From NCBI GenBank assembly GCA_021817755.1, contig JAKAGC010000096.1, forward strand, positions 1 to 9,512: a stretch of 9,512 bases of DNA. The letters run 5' to 3'. The notes under the pieces were generated by a model. That model saw nothing but the letters and a program-made list of their open reading frames with translations. It made no database searches and was not told the DNA's origin. Positions 1 to 7,011 of this stretch are shown here, piece by piece. The translations under genes were made by a program, and so were the position numbers. How positions within the stretch are numbered: the first letter of the stretch is position 1; the number at the start of each line of letters is the position of its first letter. This DNA comes from Acidobacteriota bacterium. GTDB taxonomy: Bacteria > Acidobacteriota > Aminicenantia > UBA2199.

Positions 1-1
1 T

Positions 2-1381
2 ACATCGTGGCAACGCAAGGGATACACTGTGGATTTCTGTATCCATTGGCTTGTTGGATCAAACCCCGAAAGTTCTTTCTATAAATTATGGAACGAATTG
101 ATCCCTATGAAAAAAATTCCATTCATCGATCACCATGAATATATACGCGTCGAAGATAAAGATGGAAATTATATCAGTGTCAGTACTGATCTCGATCAAT
201 TCGAATCCGCTATGCTGAATATCTCGCCCCAGGACAAAGAACCCATCCTCGAAATGACCCAGGCTGTCAGAAAATTAATGCAAATTGATCTACCCGTTGA
301 AAAAACCAGGGAAGTAATGGGCGTAACAGATAAAATCAAATTCGGTGCGAAGATGATGCCCTTCATGCCCTTGTTGAAAAAATGGAGCACCATTACCGCT
401 GCCGATTATGCCTCCAGGTTCAAACATCCCTTATTACAACGTACCATAAAATATCTTTTCGCTCCCGATATGGTTATGTTATTTATTCTCATGACATTGG
501 GATGGTTTCATAAAAAATATGCCGGTTATCCCCTTATCGGTGGTTCCTTAAATTTCGCTCGCCTTATAGAACAACGTTATTTGCAGCTCGGTGGTCAGAT
601 TAGTTATAATTCCACTGTAAGCAAGATTATTGTTGAGAATGGCATTGCTACCGGTATTCAATTGGATAATCAACAAATTCATCAGGCAGATATCGTTATT
701 TCTGCTGCCGATGGACATGCCACTATTTTTGATATGCTCCAAGGAAAGTATATCGATGATAAAATCACCAATTATTATGAAAATTATAAGATATTCCCTT
801 CTCTACTACAAGTTTCCCTCGGTGTAAATAAATTATTTCCCGATCAACCCCATACTCTCTTTTTCCCCATCGACGAACCCCTTATTGTCGATCCTCAAAT
901 GACAAACAATGAATTATGTTACCAGCTCTATAATTATGATTCTACTCTTTCTCCACAAGGAAAAACCCTGATCACTGTGTTACTTCCCACTTATAATTAC
1001 TCCTATTGGATGCAGCTTCGTCAGGAAAACCCCCAACAGTATCAGCAGGAAAAAGAACGTATTGCAAATACAATCATTGATATTCTCGATAAAAAGATTG
1101 GCAATGTTAAGGATAATCTTGAAATGGTGGACGTTTCATCTCCTGCCACGTTAATCAGATACACCGGTAACTGGAAAGGCAGTTTCGAAGGATGGCAATT
1201 AACTCCCGAAGTCGGATTAGATCATATGGATAAGACCTTACCCAATTTGAAGAATTTTTATATGATTGGGCAATGGGTTCATCCCGGTGGAGGTCTCCCC
1301 ACTTGTGTTATGTCCGGCAGAGGCGTAACACAGATGATTTGTAAACAGGATAAGAAAGAGTTTAAAACCCAATCTTTTTAG
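2..1381 (+). CDS. Phytoene-desaturase-like NAD(P)/FAD-dependent oxidoreductase, N-terminus missing
   Basis: The reading frame is open to the left edge. Codons 2-28 read TSWQRKGYT directly ahead of VDFCIHW, the usual continuation after the N-terminal FAD-binding Rossmann motif of CrtI-family amine-oxidoreductases. The GTG at 29 is therefore an internal Val codon, not a start. 459 residues are visible; the GxGxxG dinucleotide-binding motif lies outside the window. The C-terminus carries the family's FAD-contacting block, 'FYMIGQWVHPGGGLPTCVMSGRG' in style, here IGQWVHPGGGLP followed by SGRG. The 'GYPLIGGSLNFARLIEQRY' type segment in the middle is the typical stretch before the second half of the FAD domain. 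Relatives include carotenoid desaturases and isomerases, retinol saturases and many uncharacterised flavoproteins, so the substrate cannot be named. No carotenoid genes are nearby in this window. The stop is TAG, 11 bp from the convergent UPF0316 gene. Confidence 0.88.
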   Translation, partial: TSWQRKGYTVDFCIHWLVGSNPESSFYKLWNELIPMKKIPFIDHHEYIRVEDKDGNYISVSTDLDQFESAMLNISPQDKEPILEMTQAVRKLMQIDLPVEKTREVMGVTDKIKFGAKMMPFMPLLKKWSTITAADYASRFKHPLLQRTIKYLFAPDMVMLFILMTLGWFHKKYAGYPLIGGSLNFARLIEQRYLQLGGQISYNSTVSKIIVENGIATGIQLDNQQIHQADIVISAADGHATIFDMLQGKYIDDKITNYYENYKIFPSLLQVSLGVNKLFPDQPHTLFFPIDEPLIVDPQMTNNELCYQLYNYDSTLSPQGKTLITVLLPTYNYSYWMQLRQENPQQYQQEKERIANTIIDILDKKIGNVKDNLEMVDVSSPATLIRYTGNWKGSFEGWQLTPEVGLDHMDKTLPNLKNFYMIGQWVHPGGGLPTCVMSGRGVTQMICKQDKKEFKTQSF

Positions 1382-1392
1382 AAAAAATATTG

Positions 1393-1968
1393 CTATTTTG
1401 ATTTACGGACTTTATGGAAAAGTCTTGAAAAAATAGGCCTGTCATTTAATGGATAAATCCCTTCCCTTGCCGATTTAATTGTTTCTATCGAATAAAAGGC
1501 ATTCGGAGCAAATGTCGATACCGCCTTTAATACCTCTTCCAGATTTTTACGTTTAATAATCGTAAATAGAATTTTTACTCTTTCCCTGCTCCCTTCTCCT
1601 TCTACTAATGTATAACCGTATTCATTTTTTTTCAGAAACTCGATTAATCCGTTTTGTTCATGCCGTAACACCACGCGTAACAGCACCATTCCAATAGAAA
1701 GCTTTTCTTCCAGCCACAATCCGATAAAATTTCCTGTTGCAAAACCCAAACCATAAGCAAGAACGCAGGCTACATTTCTAAGGTTTACTAGAACTTCTCG
1801 GATTGCTATCAGCCAGATTGTTACTTCGAAAAAACCGACAATGGGAGCCAACCACCGGTAACCCCGAGAAATAAAAATAAAACGCATTGTTCCCAGGGTT
1901 ACATCGGCGATACGTGCTCCCAATATCAACAGCGGTACAACGATCCATGAGTAAGCATCAAAGCTCAT
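1393..1968 (-). CDS. UPF0316 membrane protein (DUF5698 + DUF2179)
   Basis: A 191-aa protein with three predicted membrane segments (about residues 7-27, 38-58 and 65-88) forms the DUF5698-type part. It is followed by a soluble alpha/beta domain (about residues 110-170) resembling DUF2179, with the stretch GYTLVEGEGSRERVKILFTI as its core. The order and total length match UPF0316 family proteins, whose function is unknown; the DUF2179 domain is shared with other small membrane proteins and may bind a ligand. The ATG at 1968 is the first in frame, because an in-frame TGA lies four codons upstream. The SD is weak: the best purine stretch, GGAGAAG, is too distant. It lies 80 bp downstream of the symporter gene on the same strand, with a stem-loop between them, so co-transcription is possible but not certain. 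It converges on the oxidoreductase gene. Confidence 0.85.
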   Translation of the reverse strand: MSFDAYSWIVVPLLILGARIADVTLGTMRFIFISRGYRWLAPIVGFFEVTIWLIAIREVLVNLRNVACVLAYGLGFATGNFIGLWLEEKLSIGMVLLRVVLRHEQNGLIEFLKKNEYGYTLVEGEGSRERVKILFTIIKRKNLEEVLKAVSTFAPNAFYSIETIKSAREGIYPLNDRPIFSRLFHKVRKSK

Positions 1969-2017
1969 TTTATTGTCTCACTGCTTCTCCGGTTTCTTTT
2001 CAAATCATAGATATTTT

Positions 2018-2047
2018 TATGGAGATTATTTTATATATATCCCCATA
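2018..2047 (-). terminator. Stem-loop after the symporter stop, possible terminator or mRNA 3' stem
   Basis: The arms 2018-2026 and 2039-2047 pair over 9 positions with one G-U on the minus strand, around a 12-nt AT-rich loop. The structure begins directly after the symporter stop codon. On the minus strand it is followed by AAAAATAT rather than a U-run, so it is a poor intrinsic terminator there. A T-run follows it on the plus strand instead. It may simply stabilise the symporter message or reduce read-through into the UPF0316 gene. Confidence 0.35.
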
Positions 2048-2048
2048 G

Positions 2049-3710
2049 TTATTTTTTCACTTTCGTTTTCCACGCTACCCGAACCATATAAAGTGTTATG
2101 AGAATCAGGGTAACCATTAAACCCCGTGCACCCCATAAATAAGGATGGTTGGCAGCAGCAACATCTTTCATAAGCAGTTTTGGCACTGCTTCCTGGTAGG
2201 TCCAAACACCAAGCATTACCAGTAAATATACCGGTGTGATATACTTAATTACAAACCTAAAAAATTGAGGAACTTGCAAATCCGCTCCTTTATGCATCTC
2301 GTGCCAGCCCTTTTTCAGACCAAACACCCAGGAGAATAGAACGATTTCTATCGCTGCAAAGACTACAATTCCAAAAGTGCCTGCCCAGTAATCCAATTCA
2401 TCCAGGAATCCGAATTTAAAGAATATGACAACAGCTATTGTTGAAATTGCGATAATTGCAAAAACCAAATTAACCGCTTTCGAGCGTTTCCATTTAAATT
2501 CATCTTCAAGGAAAGCGATAGCTGGAGATGTCATTGCTACCGATGAAGTTATACCTGCAATAAATAATAATAAGAACCACAGCGAACCGAATAACTGACC
2601 AAATGGAATTTTCTGGAATATTACCGGAAGCGATACAAAACCCAGGTTAAATGCCCCTTCTTTTGCGATTGCTTGCGTTCCCGGTATACCAAAAAAAGCA
2701 ACTGCAAGCGGAATCGCGATCGTTCCACCAAGTACTACCTCTGCAAATTCATTTGTTGCTGAGGTCGTTATTCCATTAAGAGTGATGTCGTTTTTTTCTC
2801 TCAAATAGGAAGCATATGTACAAATTATTCCCTGGCCAAGGCTTAGCGTGAAGAATATCTGACCCGCTGCTACCAGCCAGACTTCAGCATGCGTTAAGCG
2901 GCTAAAATCCGGGTTCCATATATATGCAAGTCCCTTCCAGACATTCTGATCCGGAATCCCCGGATCTGGTGTTCCAAGTGTTAGAACACGTATAACCAAC
3001 ACAATAGCAAATACAAAAAGAATAGGCATACCGAATTTCGCAAGCACTTCAATTCCTTTTGAAATGCCTCTACTCAGGAAAAAATAATTTACCAATAACG
3101 TTATCCCAAGGAAAATAATAATTGGAAGAACTGAAGTAAAAAATTGGTTCACTTCTGCTCCCTGGAAACCTCTTAAAAATTGGTTCATCGCTTCCTGGTT
3201 CGTATTTCCGAAGTATTTTCCCGTTGCTGAAAACCATGCAAAACCAAGTGTCCAGGATTCAATGAAATTATAATAAACAACGATAATAAAAGGCAATGCA
3301 ATTCCAAGAGCCCCAAGGTATTTCGCCTTTGGATTTTTCCACAACAATGAAAACATACCCGGAGTTGTACCATGGTGGTGTGCTCCACCGTAACGTCCTA
3401 CAGTCCATTCAACCCACATTAAGGGAATCCCCAGGAAAATCAACGCGCAAAAGTAAGGAATCATAAATGCTCCTCCACCATTTGCCGCTGCTTTTACAGG
3501 AAATCTCAAGAAATTCCCAAGGCCGATTGCATTACCTGCCATTGCCAGGATCAAACCGATACGGGAGCCCCATTGCGCGCGACCCCCTTCCGCCGGTTCA
3601 ACCAATACTTTCTGCGTTTTCGAAAGTAATACTCTTCTAAATAGATATACGCTTAATCCAATGATCGAACTCCATCCTACAATAATGAATATCCAACCCC
3701 ATAGCGTCAT
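2049..3710 (-). CDS. LeuT-like sodium-dependent symporter (NSS/SLC6 family)
   Basis: A 553-aa inner-membrane transporter that closely follows LeuT. It is expected to couple Na+ entry to uptake of an amino acid or similar solute. TM1 has the signature GNAIGLGNFLRFP (residues 59-71). Mapping by motif to LeuT: Na1 ligands N66, T288 and N320; Na2 ligands include T388 and S389; extracellular gate R69/D440; substrate-stacking Y147 and F287. E324 occupies the LeuT Glu290 position, which is the state known for chloride-independent members. Pocket differences from LeuT are I143 (V104), Q293 (F259) and M393 (I359), so leucine need not be the substrate. An extra N-terminal hydrophobic segment (residues 4-24) precedes the 12 family helices, giving about 13. 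A strong SD AGAGGAGG (3719-3726) lies 8 nt before the ATG. The gene lies 72 bp downstream of a small ORF, probably in the same transcript. Confidence 0.95.
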   Translation of the reverse strand: MTLWGWIFIIVGWSSIIGLSVYLFRRVLLSKTQKVLVEPAEGGRAQWGSRIGLILAMAGNAIGLGNFLRFPVKAAANGGGAFMIPYFCALIFLGIPLMWVEWTVGRYGGAHHHGTTPGMFSLLWKNPKAKYLGALGIALPFIIVVYYNFIESWTLGFAWFSATGKYFGNTNQEAMNQFLRGFQGAEVNQFFTSVLPIIIFLGITLLVNYFFLSRGISKGIEVLAKFGMPILFVFAIVLVIRVLTLGTPDPGIPDQNVWKGLAYIWNPDFSRLTHAEVWLVAAGQIFFTLSLGQGIICTYASYLREKNDITLNGITTSATNEFAEVVLGGTIAIPLAVAFFGIPGTQAIAKEGAFNLGFVSLPVIFQKIPFGQLFGSLWFLLLFIAGITSSVAMTSPAIAFLEDEFKWKRSKAVNLVFAIIAISTIAVVIFFKFGFLDELDYWAGTFGIVVFAAIEIVLFSWVFGLKKGWHEMHKGADLQVPQFFRFVIKYITPVYLLVMLGVWTYQEAVPKLLMKDVAAANHPYLWGARGLMVTLILITLYMVRVAWKTKVKK

Positions 3711-3782
3711 GATTTAATCCTCCTCTGTATTTCTGTATTCTTTATAGATGTCGAATCAATGAAACAATTTATAGTTAACATG

Positions 3783-3956
3783 TCAACCATACTCCTCTCT
3801 AAAATTACTAAAAGAAAAAGTATTCCTATCAATAGTCTCCTGAAAAATTTCATGATAGAATGCTTTTATTAATTTTAATAAAGGGAAAAATATATTTGCG
3901 AAGATAAATTGATTCCAACCCAATTGCATTGGAGTGTGAGGTGAGTTTTGCCCCAT
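3783..3956 (-). CDS. Small hypothetical protein (57 aa) upstream of the symporter
   Basis: I do not recognise this protein. The start is chosen at 3956 (MGQNSPHTP...) because GGAGGT at 3961-3966 sits 4 nt ahead of it. An ATG 12 nt further upstream overlaps that SD and is unlikely. The peptide has a polar N-terminus, a hydrophobic stretch at residues 17-34 (FIFANIFFPLLKLIKAFY) that could be a short membrane or amphipathic helix, and a charged C-terminus (NFREEYG). It ends 72 bp before the symporter and shares its presumed leader. Some NSS transporters have a small dedicated subunit (MetS with MetP in corynebacteria). That is an analogy from position and size only; no sequence likeness is claimed. 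A leader peptide or a chance ORF is also possible. Confidence 0.42.
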   Translation of the reverse strand: MGQNSPHTPMQLGWNQFIFANIFFPLLKLIKAFYHEIFQETIDRNTFSFSNFREEYG

Positions 3957-3960
3957 TATT

Positions 3961-3966
3961 ACCTCC
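3961..3966 (-). promoter_or_regulatory. Shine-Dalgarno of the 57-aa small ORF
   Basis: On the minus strand GGAGGT is followed by AATA and then ATG at 3956. This is a near-consensus ribosome binding site in an otherwise AT-rich stretch. It is the main evidence that the small ORF is translated and the reason for choosing the shorter start. Confidence 0.5.
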
Positions 3967-3993
3967 ATAATACTAACTCTTTTGGTTATATAG

Positions 3994-4026
3994 CAGGTTT
4001 ATTTCACCAATAGAGTAGTAAACCTG
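3994..4026 (-). promoter_or_regulatory. 8-bp perfect stem-loop in the small ORF/symporter leader
   Basis: CAGGTTTA (3994-4001) and TAAACCTG (4019-4026) are exact reverse complements around a 17-nt spacer. In minus-strand RNA the stem extends inward by a wobble pair and an A-U pair. It lies 38 to 70 nt upstream of the small ORF start and roughly 150 to 180 nt downstream of the predicted transcription start. It could be an RNA leader structure or a DNA operator. No run of U follows, so it is not a terminator. Confidence 0.45.
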
Positions 4027-4068
4027 TATTATGGAAGGCGGCCCGACCGTCCTGTCTCTTGTTTAACC

Positions 4069-4098
4069 TGCGTAATAACGCATCTCTGCGTTAACGCA
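4069..4098. repeat. Alternating TGCGT/ACGCA inverted-repeat array (candidate operator or RNA switch)
   Basis: Four 5-bp boxes alternate in orientation: TGCGT at 4069, ACGCA at 4078, TGCGT at 4087 and ACGCA at 4094. The spacers are AATA, TCTC and TA. Neighbouring boxes form three alternative palindromes: 4069-4082, 4076-4093 (7-bp arms around TCTC) and 4087-4098 (TGCGTTAACGCA, self-complementary). Two tandem dimer sites for a regulator would look like this, as would mutually exclusive hairpins in a leader RNA. The array lies 77-106 nt downstream of the predicted -1/+1 region of the minus-strand promoter at 4182-4210, inside the long leader of the symporter group. Confidence 0.55.
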
Positions 4099-4181
4099 CC
4101 CAATCCTTTATTCAAACAGAGAAAATGTCTTGAAAACCATTATTTAAGAACGTTTCCGAAAATGGAATTCCGTAAAATCAT

Positions 4182-4210
4182 ATTCTAACACACCAGTTCC
4201 TAATTTTCAA
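4182..4210 (-). promoter_or_regulatory. Sigma70-type promoter for the small ORF/symporter group
   Basis: On the minus strand TTGAAA (4205-4210) and TAGAAT (4182-4187) are separated by exactly 17 bp, each differing from consensus at one position. Transcription would start near 4175 and give a leader of about 220 nt before the small ORF, containing the TGCGT/ACGCA array and the 8-bp stem-loop. It is the best promoter match in the window. Confidence 0.6.
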
Positions 4211-4342
4211 CCTTTTTTTGTTATTTTGCTTGTTGATTCCAGTGTCTTTGGCTCTGAAACATTTTATAACCATAATAAACATCATTTTAATTTTTTATAA
4301 CAAGTCATACCACTTTTTTAAATTCCAATATTTTAGATACTA

Positions 4343-4392
4343 TTATAATTCTTCTCCCAATAGAAATTATAAAGCACTTTCAAATAGAAAGT
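4343..4392 (-). terminator. Two consecutive stem-loops downstream of galM, possible transcript end
   Basis: GAAAGT (4387-4392) pairs with ACTTTC (4376-4381) around 5 nt. AATTATAA (4365-4372) pairs with TTATAATT (4343-4350) around 14 nt. Both lie just after the galM stop on the minus strand. The second stem is entirely A-T and neither is followed by a convincing U-run, so an intrinsic terminator is only a weak guess. Confidence 0.25.
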
Positions 4393-4407
4393 TCTTACTT
4401 TTTTAAT

Positions 4408-5439
4408 TCAATTCCATTTAAATTTATATACCGTTTCCTCTGTATATACTTCTCCCGGTAATAGTATTACCCCAGGGAATTCAGGTTTATTAGGTGAATC
4501 CGGGAAATGTTGAGTTTCCAGGCAGAAACCATAATGTTTATTATAGAAATTTCCTTTTTTTCCTTTTAATGTCCCATCCAGGAAGTTTCCCGTATAAAAT
4601 TGTAAACCCGGTTCTGTCGTGTATACTTCCATTATAATCCCTGATTTATCCCCCTCTGCAATTGCTCCCAGAGAAAGTTCTTCTCTTGTTTTATTCAGGA
4701 CGTAATTATGGTCATATCCTCCTGCTTCTTTTATACGTCTTCCTATCTTTTCTCTCTTGCGAAAGTCTAACGCAGTTCCCTCTATTTTTTTTATTTCACC
4801 CGTTGGAATCAAGTTTTCATCCACTACTGTATAGTAGTCCCCATTTATAGTAAGAAAATGCCCCAGGATATCGGCTTCCCCTTCTCCATTCAGATTAAAA
4901 TAGCTGTGATTTGTTAAGTTAACAACCGTTGGTTTATCTGTTTCTCCCTTATAAGAAATTCTTAATTCGTTATTATTCGTCAGCGTATAAGTTACATAAA
5001 CCTGGAGATTTCCCGGGTATCCCTCTTCTCCGTCTTTACTAAGGTATTTTAAGATGATTTGTGCTTCATTTTTTTTTATAATGGTTTCTGATTCCCATAT
5101 AACTTTATCGAACCCCTTAATTCCTCCGTGAAGATGGTTTTTTCCGTTATTTCTTTTTAGTTCATATTTCTTACCTTCCAGGCAGAATGTTCCATTCCCA
5201 ATGCGGTTTGCATATCTCCCGATAATCGCTCCGAAATAAGGATGTTTCCCAAAATAATTATCATAATTATCAAAACCCAATACAATATCGATTATCTCAT
5301 TATTTTTCGGAATTTTGATCGATGTAATGATCCCCCCCAATTCCAGGATTGAAATTGTCAGGTTATGATCATTCTTTATTATATATTCTCCAATTTCCTC
5401 GTTCATATTTCCCTTAAATAAGTTTTTTATGATATTCAT
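4408..5439 (-). CDS. galM: Aldose 1-epimerase (galactose mutarotase)
   Basis: A 343-aa cytoplasmic enzyme interconverting alpha and beta anomers of galactose, glucose and related sugars; it feeds the Leloir pathway in organisms that have one. All family hallmarks are present: the arginine block FGAIIGRYANRIG (residues 69-81), NHLHGG with H104, the catalytic acid His in LTNHSYFNL (H178), YDHNY with the sugar-binding D243, and the catalytic base Glu in CLETQHFPDSPN (E308). The length is usual for the family. The start at 5439 has AGGAG about 11 nt upstream, which is rather far. A second ATG at codon 12 has only a weak AGGGA nearby, so either start is possible. The gene lies 133 bp downstream of the beta-propeller gene with its own candidate promoter. 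No galK, galT or sugar transporter is visible, so its substrate context is unknown. Confidence 0.95.
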   Translation of the reverse strand: MNIIKNLFKGNMNEEIGEYIIKNDHNLTISILELGGIITSIKIPKNNEIIDIVLGFDNYDNYFGKHPYFGAIIGRYANRIGNGTFCLEGKKYELKRNNGKNHLHGGIKGFDKVIWESETIIKKNEAQIILKYLSKDGEEGYPGNLQVYVTYTLTNNNELRISYKGETDKPTVVNLTNHSYFNLNGEGEADILGHFLTINGDYYTVVDENLIPTGEIKKIEGTALDFRKREKIGRRIKEAGGYDHNYVLNKTREELSLGAIAEGDKSGIIMEVYTTEPGLQFYTGNFLDGTLKGKKGNFYNKHYGFCLETQHFPDSPNKPEFPGVILLPGEVYTEETVYKFKWN

Positions 5440-5517
5440 CTGAATTATAACTCCTGTATTGGTTTTTATCAGATCATGCAGAGCAGCCAGTTATTCATTA
5501 ATTATATATCAAAAATC

Positions 5518-5545
5518 ATTAAAATTACCATCTCTTTTTTTTCAA
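5518..5545 (-). promoter_or_regulatory. Candidate sigma70-type promoter for galM
   Basis: On the minus strand TTGAAA (5540-5545) is followed after 16 bp by TTTAAT (5518-5523), a five-of-six match to the -10 box. The predicted start near 5511 gives a leader of about 70 nt. The whole stretch is very AT-rich, so a chance match is possible. Confidence 0.42.
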
Positions 5546-5572
5546 TCTCATTATATAATATTAATATTTGTC

Positions 5573-6679
5573 TTATTTTAAAAAGCTGAAATCACCCTCG
5601 TATTTTATTAATACCTTGTTATCTTCTTCATCTGTTTCAATTGTGTATATGAAGCTATTATCTATATTAAGCGGGGTTACCATAACATCTTTTACTGTTT
5701 TAAATTGTGGAAGAGGTAAATAAAAACGTTTTAAATATTTTCCATCTTTAAAAAAAACATCCACTATAACTCCTTTTCCTTTTTCAACTTTTGCAGTCAA
5801 TACAAATAAATAGTCATCATAAACCATCAATTTAAGTATGTCGTTATAATACTCAGGGGCAGGAATAGAAATATCTTTTCTCCCTTTTTCTTCTTTAACC
5901 CCTTCGTCTTCATAAGGAATGCGTTCAAATTTTCTTGAAAAATCCTCAGTTTTTTTTATTTTTTTTAGATCAACTTTGTGAATCTTGTATTCTCCCGAAT
6001 CAGAAATAAATAAATTATTTCCTTTATCTGAACTATAAACAATTGGAACAAGCGATGTCATCATTACTTGCACATTTTCCCCAAATGCCTTTTTCATCAG
6101 GAACCATTCTTCATTGAAGAAGATATTGGAATCAACTAATTTCCCCTCTTGTGAAATGTATCCCAATTTAAATTCGGCCTTACTTTTTCCTAATTCTTGT
6201 TTGCTTAAGTCCCTAAGCGTTGAACCCACAAACCATATTCTATCTTCGCTAAATTTGACTACTTTTAGAAACCCAATATTTTTTTCAAGTCTATATTCCT
6301 TAAGAAGTTTCCCAGTTAAATCTGTTTCAATTACTTTTTGGGTAGGACCCGTCAAAAGAATAATTTTATCCCCTAAAAAATCATAATTATAGATAAAAGC
6401 ATATTCTGATGGGCCCGCTCCTTTTTTCTGTTGATTATTTAAGAATTTCCCAGCCCTGTCAAATCGAAGAAATTGATTTTCATCGATTAAGAAAATACTT
6501 CCATCAGGTGCGATTTTAATATTAGCCGGGCGTTTGAAATAGAATCCCTTATCTCCTCCTTCATCGCTAATTTCAAGTACTTTTTTGATCTGAATAACAG
6601 GTATTGGAGTATTGGCAATAATAGGCGATGATATACATATTATAAACAAAGTCAAAAATAAAAAGATTAATATCTTCAT
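5573..6679 (-). CDS. Secreted six-bladed beta-propeller (NHL-like) protein
   Basis: A 368-aa protein with a typical signal peptide: K2, a hydrophobic core at residues 3-21, and likely cleavage near residues 22-24. C15 lacks a lipobox, so it is probably soluble in the periplasm or secreted. The mature part has propeller-blade repeats, best seen at residues 51-80 (PANIKIAPDGSIFLIDE then FDRAGKFL) and repeated more loosely near 100-130, 139-180, 215-240 and 284-320. The GAGPSEYAF stretch (87-95) resembles the GxGPGEF motif common in 'six-bladed beta-propeller' proteins of Aminicenantes and Bacteroidota. Such proteins bind ligands or partners; no catalytic role can be inferred. The start is supported by GGAG 5 nt upstream of the ATG and a promoter at 6702-6730. 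It is divergent from the injection-system operon across a 445-bp region. Confidence 0.8.
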   Translation of the reverse strand: MKILIFLFLTLFIICISSPIIANTPIPVIQIKKVLEISDEGGDKGFYFKRPANIKIAPDGSIFLIDENQFLRFDRAGKFLNNQQKKGAGPSEYAFIYNYDFLGDKIILLTGPTQKVIETDLTGKLLKEYRLEKNIGFLKVVKFSEDRIWFVGSTLRDLSKQELGKSKAEFKLGYISQEGKLVDSNIFFNEEWFLMKKAFGENVQVMMTSLVPIVYSSDKGNNLFISDSGEYKIHKVDLKKIKKTEDFSRKFERIPYEDEGVKEEKGRKDISIPAPEYYNDILKLMVYDDYLFVLTAKVEKGKGVIVDVFFKDGKYLKRFYLPLPQFKTVKDVMVTPLNIDNSFIYTIETDEEDNKVLIKYEGDFSFLK

Positions 6680-6701
6680 CTGATCTCCTTTTTAAGAAAT
6701 A

Positions 6702-6730
6702 ATATTACTTTATTATATAAAGTATTTCAA
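6702..6730 (-). promoter_or_regulatory. Candidate promoter for the beta-propeller gene
   Basis: On the minus strand TTGAAA (6725-6730), then 17 bp, then TAATAT (6702-6707, four of six). The predicted start near 6695 leaves a short leader that includes the GGAG ribosome binding site. A perfect TATAAT lies within the spacer but has no matching -35 box. Confidence 0.48.
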
Positions 6731-6914
6731 GTGTGTTTTATTTCAGAGACCTTAATCAGATTCCATCTTAAAAAACTTCCAATAAAACAGCAGCATCTGC
6801 AAATGTAGTTTTGATTAGCAGCAATTCAAAATCATTCATCCCCATAAAAAACGAAAATCGAAGGAAGCTGAGTGAATAGTATTCAACTAATTAAAAAGCG
6901 ATAAATATTATCTC

Positions 6915-7011
6915 CGTCATATAACTGTGACTATTGCGTCACAATCTTTGAACGCCAAATTTGTGCGGTATAAATGTGCTTCTTGTCTTATCGTCACAAA
7001 ATTATGACGAT
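6915..7011. repeat. Cluster of five CGTCA-type boxes upstream of the eCIS operon (candidate operators)
   Basis: The core is CGTCA(C/T)A. Plus-strand copies are CGTCAT (6915-6920), CGTCACAA (6937-6944) and CGTCACAA (6992-6999). Minus-strand copies are the TGTGAC at 6926-6931 (TAGTCACA when read in reverse) and ATGACGA at 7004-7010. Two pairs form palindromes: TGTGAC-N6-GTCACA (6926-6943) and ATCGTCA-N8-TGACGAT (6990-7011). Centre-to-centre distance is about 66 bp, close to six helical turns. The pattern resembles paired operators for a dimeric regulator of the injection-system genes. The first palindrome has a longer spacer than a CRP site (TGTGA-N8-TCACA instead of N6). Confidence 0.55.
6947..6974 (+). 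promoter_or_regulatory. Weak candidate promoter for the eCIS operon
   Basis: TTTGAA (6947-6952) and TATAAA (6969-6974) are 16 bp apart. The -35 box is poor, but the palindrome 6926-6943 abuts it, as expected for an activator-dependent promoter. The start would be near 6981 with a leader of about 145 nt, placing the second palindrome just downstream of the start. No better plus-strand promoter was found before 7125. Confidence 0.3.

Larger units (their letters stand above)
3969..4407. other. 439-bp intergenic region between the small ORF and the aldose epimerase gene
   Basis: Both flanking genes are on the minus strand. From the right it holds the untranslated region after galM with AT-rich stem-loops (4343-4392), the promoter at 4182-4210, a GC-rich patch near 4036-4052 in the leader, the TGCGT/ACGCA array and the 8-bp stem-loop. 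A plus-strand frame at 4218-4406 is AT-rich, has no ribosome binding site and is not considered a gene. No tRNA or known riboswitch was recognised. Confidence 0.6.

Noticed and set aside
29..31. GTG as the start codon of the oxidoreductase
   Set aside because: The frame is open upstream to the window edge and the codons before it (TSWQRKGYT) continue the family sequence, so the gene begins outside the window.
3957..4180. Known riboswitch class in the symporter leader
   Set aside because: I looked for SAM, glycine, lysine, guanidine and T-box type conserved cores and recognised none; only generic hairpins are visible.
4218..4406. Plus-strand 62-aa frame in the intergenic region
   Set aside because: Biased AT-rich composition (Phe/Ile/Tyr/Asn), no ribosome binding site, and it overlaps the stem-loops after galM.
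6926..6943. CRP/FNR-type binding site
   Set aside because: The TGTGA/TCACA halves are present but separated by 8 bp rather than the 6 bp of CRP sites, and the same half-site recurs in another palindrome, so a different regulator is more likely.
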